DNA of 9,619 nt from Paratractidigestivibacter sp963640745 (GTDB lineage: Bacteria; Actinomycetota; Coriobacteriia; Coriobacteriales; Atopobiaceae). Position 1 is the stretch's first letter. The number at the start of each line of letters is the position of its first letter. Below the pieces are notes generated by a model. It made no database searches and was not told the DNA's origin. It saw only the letters and a program-made list of their open reading frames with translations. The translations under genes and the position numbers were made by a program. The DNA lies in NCBI GenBank assembly GCA_963640745.1, contig CAVIBB010000084.1, positions 1 to 9,619 of the forward strand, given 5' to 3'. This document shows positions 8,001 to 9,619 of the stretch, in pieces.

Positions 8001-9619
8001 GAGCGACAACACGTGGTCTTACAGCATCTCGAACCTCGAGAAGTGGGCTCCGAACGGCGAGGCGTGGTACTACACCGTTTCCGAGAAGACCGTCGAGCAC
8101 TATGACAAGTGGGTTGGGAGCGGGACCGTTCGTGCTGACGAACGCACCCCGACCGTAAACCTCTGGAACGCTTTTAGGACGAGCATCGGCTTCAAGAAGA
8201 CGTGGGCCGATGACGATAAAGATTCGAACTACCAGCGCCCGGTTGTTTACTTGCGTCTGCAGGCACGCATCAAAGACGGTACCGAAGGTACCGGTACGTG
8301 GCAGGATGCCGGAGAACTCTTTAACAATGCGTTTGGGGCTCACTTGAGCTCCGAGACGTACGATGAAGTCTCGAACGAAACCGGGTACCTGCTTCCTGGC
8401 GCAGGCGGTTCCAACAGATCTAAGTCGACCGTCTCTAAGTTCGACCCGAATAACGACACTTCCCAGAGTCTGGGTAGTATTTGGCAGGACCTTCCGTCTT
8501 ATGGACGGGTGGGGAACAACAAGGTCGAGATCGAGTATCGCGTCATCGAGATCGGCTACCTGTATGGCCAGTCAGGCTCTAACAAGAAGTACGTGCATGT
8601 TTACGCGCCGGGTGGCTCGGACACCGCATACGTGAGCTCCCAGCCGTACTCCGCCGTGCAGACCGGCCTGACCGAGGTTACCAACAAGCTCGATTCCACC
8701 ACGGCCACCGTCTCCAAGACGTGGAACGACAGCAGCAATATGTGGGGTGTTCGCGCCGACAGCGTGACCTACTACCTCCGCCGCTCCACTGACGGCGGCG
8801 CAACGTGGGCATGGGTCTCCAAGTACGGCGCCGACGTGAGCGATGCCACCGCATCGGGCAGCAAGGCGAACACGTACGTTCTCAATGCTTCCAATAACTG
8901 GAGCATGGAGGTCAAGGGTCTGCCGAGGGTCGATACCGAGGGCAAGGAGTACATGTATCAGTTCGTCGAGAAGATCCCGAACGGGTACATCACGACCGGG
9001 CAGAACGTTGCTGTTAACGGCAGCAATAGCGACTCCTACACCGGTCTCGTTGCTGTTGAGGCCGACGCGGATGGCCAGGAGTTCCTGAACGTGCTCGACA
9101 CCACGACGCTTAACGGCACGAAGAAGTGGGAGACCTACGGCCTCGATAAGCCTTCGCCCGATAAGGTCGAGCTCGTCGTGACCCAGTACAAGGGGACCTC
9201 CACGAGCGGAACCGATGTGAGCAAGATCGCCGACGTTGAGTGGACAAAGACCGATGGTGACGTGTGGGAGTACACCATTTCCGGCCTGCCCAAGACGGCC
9301 AAGGACGGCAGCGCGTATTCCTATCGCGTGACCGAGAAGGCCGGCGCGGTCGACGGATTCTGGCCGAAGAACCCGGACGAGAATGCTTCGGAGAGCACGG
9401 CCGGGGATGGCGTTCTTGTCAACGGCGAGATTCTGAACACCGCGACGAAGTTCACCTTCGACAAGGTCGATCTTTCGGCCGGGGGCGGCACGGGTGCCAA
9501 TGGACAGAAACTCAACGGCGTTGCGTTCTCCGTTAAGGACAGTGCGGGGGTCGAGGTCGCCACTTGGTCGCGCGACGGGAACGGTGTGGTTAGCGCTAAA
9601 GTGACGGACAGTTACGGCC
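1969..9619 (+). CDS. Giant exported Cna-B repeat surface protein (adhesin/stalk), 3'-truncated by window edge
   Basis: The frame runs from ATG 1969 to the last base with no stop: at least 2550 residues. It encodes a secreted, probably cell-wall-attached protein that would hold a binding head away from the cell on a stiff stalk. Order: signal peptide (1-43), acidic Ala/Asp/Ser/Glu/Thr linker (about 61-118), a short helical stretch (about 128-160), a beta-rich domain with GDTFEISLPDG (214-224) typical of Gram-positive adhesin heads, a degenerate Cna-B-like unit (about 362-485), an unassigned region (about 486-650), then twelve Cna-B-like units with the key aromatic at residues 662, 827, 990, 1147, 1314, 1472, 1630, 1821, 1954, 2079, 2252 and 2387, and a SpaA-like domain starting near 2494. 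Only five Cys are seen (511, 548, 913, 1704, 1785), typical of exported Gram-positive proteins stabilised by isopeptide rather than disulfide bonds. Anchor signal and any sortase gene would lie downstream. Ligand unknown. Product class is sure; adhesion role is inferred. Confidence 0.93.
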   Translation, partial: MLPKDKDRIDRKALLEGLRRGTAGALALILSAQLLFGNGSASAIAEELTSVADAVVVSQTVTGDDASSAQGDAAASGEDATGEATGQEADSDAQASDTQSTDEQKTEDQKAEETPAQARAWDDATDNLVLSTDGLALDEDAVSELSKQISEYVRAVVAGERDEDAAAYGAAATDAADVKLPETLPVTLSVKATLDPTAATGRDGNADHNKLLAGDTFEISLPDGVSADLDSDALRESDGAKVLDVYQADADGNPTDLKVAEAVVEKGKLSFKLVGENLPATLNVSLKLDAKLDSSKVGDNASAIEWVLQEKAGRKAELSVPAKAELADKLGLVKSAEELGQVEQTVADEEPKVVSEGNTVTDTPGDFNGSASFTTVFADNASANRPSADSLKGGYKLYFTVMNGEDKVVSETEFSATDASVYGKLGLTAEQAAAISVALDSTTSVGQYVSSASELPTKLTHTDGDKTVDYTVSWTIKHDIEGIDGYRKLAKGDYGGKFDSTYYGDNASIDCYQVLADVSFNVAVLDGTVDVSQLASVDAWNESKFGKCSTVSVEMNGTTVYSVTDTLLDGSSIEFNGSRTLTIKSQQPVYYPDNSLLDYKLTFDTSGLTVTKESDGTFDGYQVIYSNAGIANHASDTTAIYNGGTVSLTHYGTTKFNAVKYWYDEESTNRPETTYALYRYNATDGSPSNAAQVADSSGKYIVFTVDADTNNKAGNDAIDLSEYISDNGSLAKYDPDGNPYVYFLREDPVSGYKRVAGTITEDADSESSVSVSYNQAEYDGATLTGGDWVKVQLGKYAADESSVLIYNRGVISNVRVGSVSSELTKDWNAGAYQDQLKDVTVVMQLKRHDLVNGKVNGQGADSETGLYKVDDTWENVGDPVELYGWASGNMSQTVSSTNDRYDEAGREYVYQWCEVDVRQNGESKFTAYTDGDFAGITGKATLKLLDEQGLEDTVTFEGSYSVKKSGDSYTEKTITNSYTNDTYARVTKVWYVNGERVDNVTAGQKLEVKNTDGTTRTVTVPDSLTLTLYQNEEEYATGLTMTGKASTEWKEWTTADGTTFKYRESSPWTIDFDGLPKYDAQGSKFKYQIMENVPSGFSASSEFKSYTDDYGFDRADGESGQRVINYNEISNFTGDGEGTVVRLAKEWYDGGNTTGRSGVNIEVYAVTDVVKSDGTKVYSAGDTLGSVTLSDDNLWYDEVGISAGGGKYLAPGESVPEGFTPGSGKGFYYGVREVSNDSYAVIGKDDATGAYADVALSPWADGTERLVTKEGTGSSEGGYVYDINYTVKTDLQGSKVVTQNTRVGLVNITLSKTWVDEGADPAKRPSAYYVLKGGATDGAQDTVFSSDNGNVYATVPGSKVNYPLYIDAEHTQHLTVSMLSNQDDFSSELQIKITDDNSDGFTVYGFPKYDDKGFAYSFSASEKVNSLGTDYSQTGTSYSAKFDSYLQHSDQKTYGFTNARTGTKDVIFFTRWYDHYVKDNLNQRPDVYLTLYTLDADGNPQVVSGYESYKWSDRVEWNGDEGLDPKYNQSAAIKGLPKYDKNGKEIVYYATITPAVSDATYKALDYTDVTYGTDKANNGNEQWDNHNAKDADITSAANSITIDGKTALREDGTFIFKLDNSVKVNGTKIWTNLPTDYDGELPAVSIFLQRRLAKDGQALDEGWGKLVVSKATDGAGITGAGYDVEHYTYGSDEAAKDGSVVAWCTLSGLTAKNTAQRFSLIVYGDNTSGASEGATKLPLYDSDGNRYEYYAREIMDGLIKDGDGNPAGGFTIDELIDNEGEDNNCYSGPTIETSGIGASFRMKNTYKNSKQNGKITVYKTFQGRAEGDKFPTVTFTLYRAVNNGGPDYHWVKVDSKNLDTGDLDTNGTGSIDFDDLAIYAPNGSRYLYKVEETSVNGYKTYAVKGSDSSKATDETLVVEDLNAQIKDNQTDDSMASFVNKYTPDKATVSGTKTWFDNNNIAGLRPDSIVLTLKRSYDKGGTDTDASLDGGVVTLQTTNPDGDNYLKWTYQKSDNTWSYSISNLEKWAPNGEAWYYTVSEKTVEHYDKWVGSGTVRADERTPTVNLWNAFRTSIGFKKTWADDDKDSNYQRPVVYLRLQARIKDGTEGTGTWQDAGELFNNAFGAHLSSETYDEVSNETGYLLPGAGGSNRSKSTVSKFDPNNDTSQSLGSIWQDLPSYGRVGNNKVEIEYRVIEIGYLYGQSGSNKKYVHVYAPGGSDTAYVSSQPYSAVQTGLTEVTNKLDSTTATVSKTWNDSSNMWGVRADSVTYYLRRSTDGGATWAWVSKYGADVSDATASGSKANTYVLNASNNWSMEVKGLPRVDTEGKEYMYQFVEKIPNGYITTGQNVAVNGSNSDSYTGLVAVEADADGQEFLNVLDTTTLNGTKKWETYGLDKPSPDKVELVVTQYKGTSTSGTDVSKIADVEWTKTDGDVWEYTISGLPKTAKDGSAYSYRVTEKAGAVDGFWPKNPDENASESTAGDGVLVNGEILNTATKFTFDKVDLSAGGGTGANGQKLNGVAFSVKDSAGVEVATWSRDGNGVVSAKVTDSYG
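2149..2322 (+). other. Acidic low-complexity linker
   Basis: Residues about 61-118 consist almost only of Ala, Asp, Glu, Ser, Thr, Gly, Gln and a few Lys, with no hydrophobic core. This indicates a disordered spacer between the processed N-terminus and the folded head. GAC-GCC codon pairs recur at DNA level, so length variation between strains is plausible. Confidence 0.7.
2506..2940 (+). other. N-terminal beta-sandwich-like adhesin head domain
   Basis: Residues about 180-324 alternate hydrophobic and polar as in an Ig-like beta sandwich. They contain LLAGDTFEISLPDG (211-224), resembling the 'GDxFxIxLP' strand that opens ligand-binding domains of staphylococcal-type adhesins. The match is by motif only; no ligand can be named. 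Confidence 0.45.
3052..3423 (+). other. Degenerate Cna-B-like unit before the main array
   Basis: Residues about 362-485 follow the Cna-B outline: an FTTVFADN...NRP start with F377 in the place of the usual Trp, a YKLYFTV strand, and a VDYTVSWTIKH strand ending in GY. The Lys two residues before the aromatic is Thr (375), and the Glu position of the late strand is Trp (474). It is therefore not expected to form the isopeptide bond. The assignment rests on spacing and a few motifs and is tentative. Confidence 0.35.
3424..3918 (+). other. Unassigned region between head and stalk of the surface protein
   Basis: Residues about 486-650 connect the degenerate unit to the first clear Cna-B-like unit. 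They are beta-rich, with alternating strands such as ADVSFNVAVLDGTVDV and STVSVEMNGTTVYSV, and hold two of the protein's rare Cys residues (511 and 548), close enough to form a disulfide. No family is recognised. It could be part of a two-domain head together with residues 180-324. Confidence 0.4.
3925..9447 (+). repeat. Array of twelve tandem Cna-B-like units (protein level)
   Basis: Each unit opens with a strand ending K-x-W (as in VSKTWND), then often RP...V.L.L, and closes with a 'GLPKYD..G..Y.Y.V.E' block and an Asn-bearing strand (TNSY, VNKY, LNT). Key aromatic codons lie at 3952, 4447, 4936, 5407, 5908, 6382, 6856, 7429, 7828, 8203, 8722 and 9127. In Cna-B domains the Lys and Asn form an intramolecular isopeptide bond assisted by the Glu. 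Eleven units keep Lys and Glu; unit 6 has Thr (residue 1470) and Pro (1554) instead. Unit 8 has Phe (1821) for Trp. Unit spacing is 107-191 residues, longer than the roughly 90-100 of a compact Cna-B repeat, so most carry insertions. Units are diverged; no near-identical DNA repeats were noticed by eye. Confidence 0.85.
9448..9619 (+). other. Start of a SpaA-like (prealbumin-fold) domain
   Basis: From residue about 2494 the pattern changes to KFTFDKVD, then a Gly-rich loop and KLNGVAFSVKDSAG. This is the 'F.K.D..G..L.G..F.V.D..G' signature of SpaA-type pilin and adhesin domains, with K2499 as the probable isopeptide Lys. Such domains commonly sit near the C-terminal end of wall-anchored proteins, so the anchor may be near, but the window ends inside the domain. 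Confidence 0.7.

Overview
The window is GC-rich DNA with Actinobacterial codon use (third positions mostly G or C). The wording of the IlvC protein and the style of the exported adhesin suggest a gut Coriobacteriia, most like Collinsella. That placement is inference from recollection of such proteins, not a search result.

Layout, all genes on the + strand. (1) Positions 1-459 hold the 3' part of ilvN, the regulatory subunit of acetolactate synthase; its first few codons lie upstream of the window. (2) Positions 460-550 are a 91-base spacer with a possible 12-codon minigene that ends two bases before ilvC. (3) Positions 551-1546 hold a complete ilvC, ketol-acid reductoisomerase. IlvN and IlvC serve consecutive steps of valine, leucine and isoleucine synthesis and are probably co-transcribed, with ilvB expected just upstream. 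A strong intrinsic terminator at 1572-1603 closes the operon. (4) Positions 1604-1968 are non-coding. The 5' half is GC-rich and carries inverted and direct repeats built on GGTTATGC and a G-quadruplex-like run. The 3' half turns AT-rich and probably contains the promoter of the next gene. (5) From 1969 to the window end there is one uninterrupted reading frame of at least 2550 codons with no stop. It encodes a giant exported surface protein: a signal peptide, an acidic low-complexity linker, an N-terminal head of about 480 residues, then twelve tandem Cna-B-like units and the start of a thirteenth, SpaA-like one. The C-terminal anchor (an LPxTG-type signal would be expected) lies beyond the window.

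The two parts are functionally unrelated: a housekeeping biosynthetic operon, then an independently transcribed adhesin or stalk gene. The most specific observation is in the stalk. Eleven of the twelve Cna-B-like units keep the Lys and Glu expected for an intramolecular isopeptide bond, whereas unit 6 has lost both. No RNA genes, CRISPR arrays, transposases or phage genes are seen.
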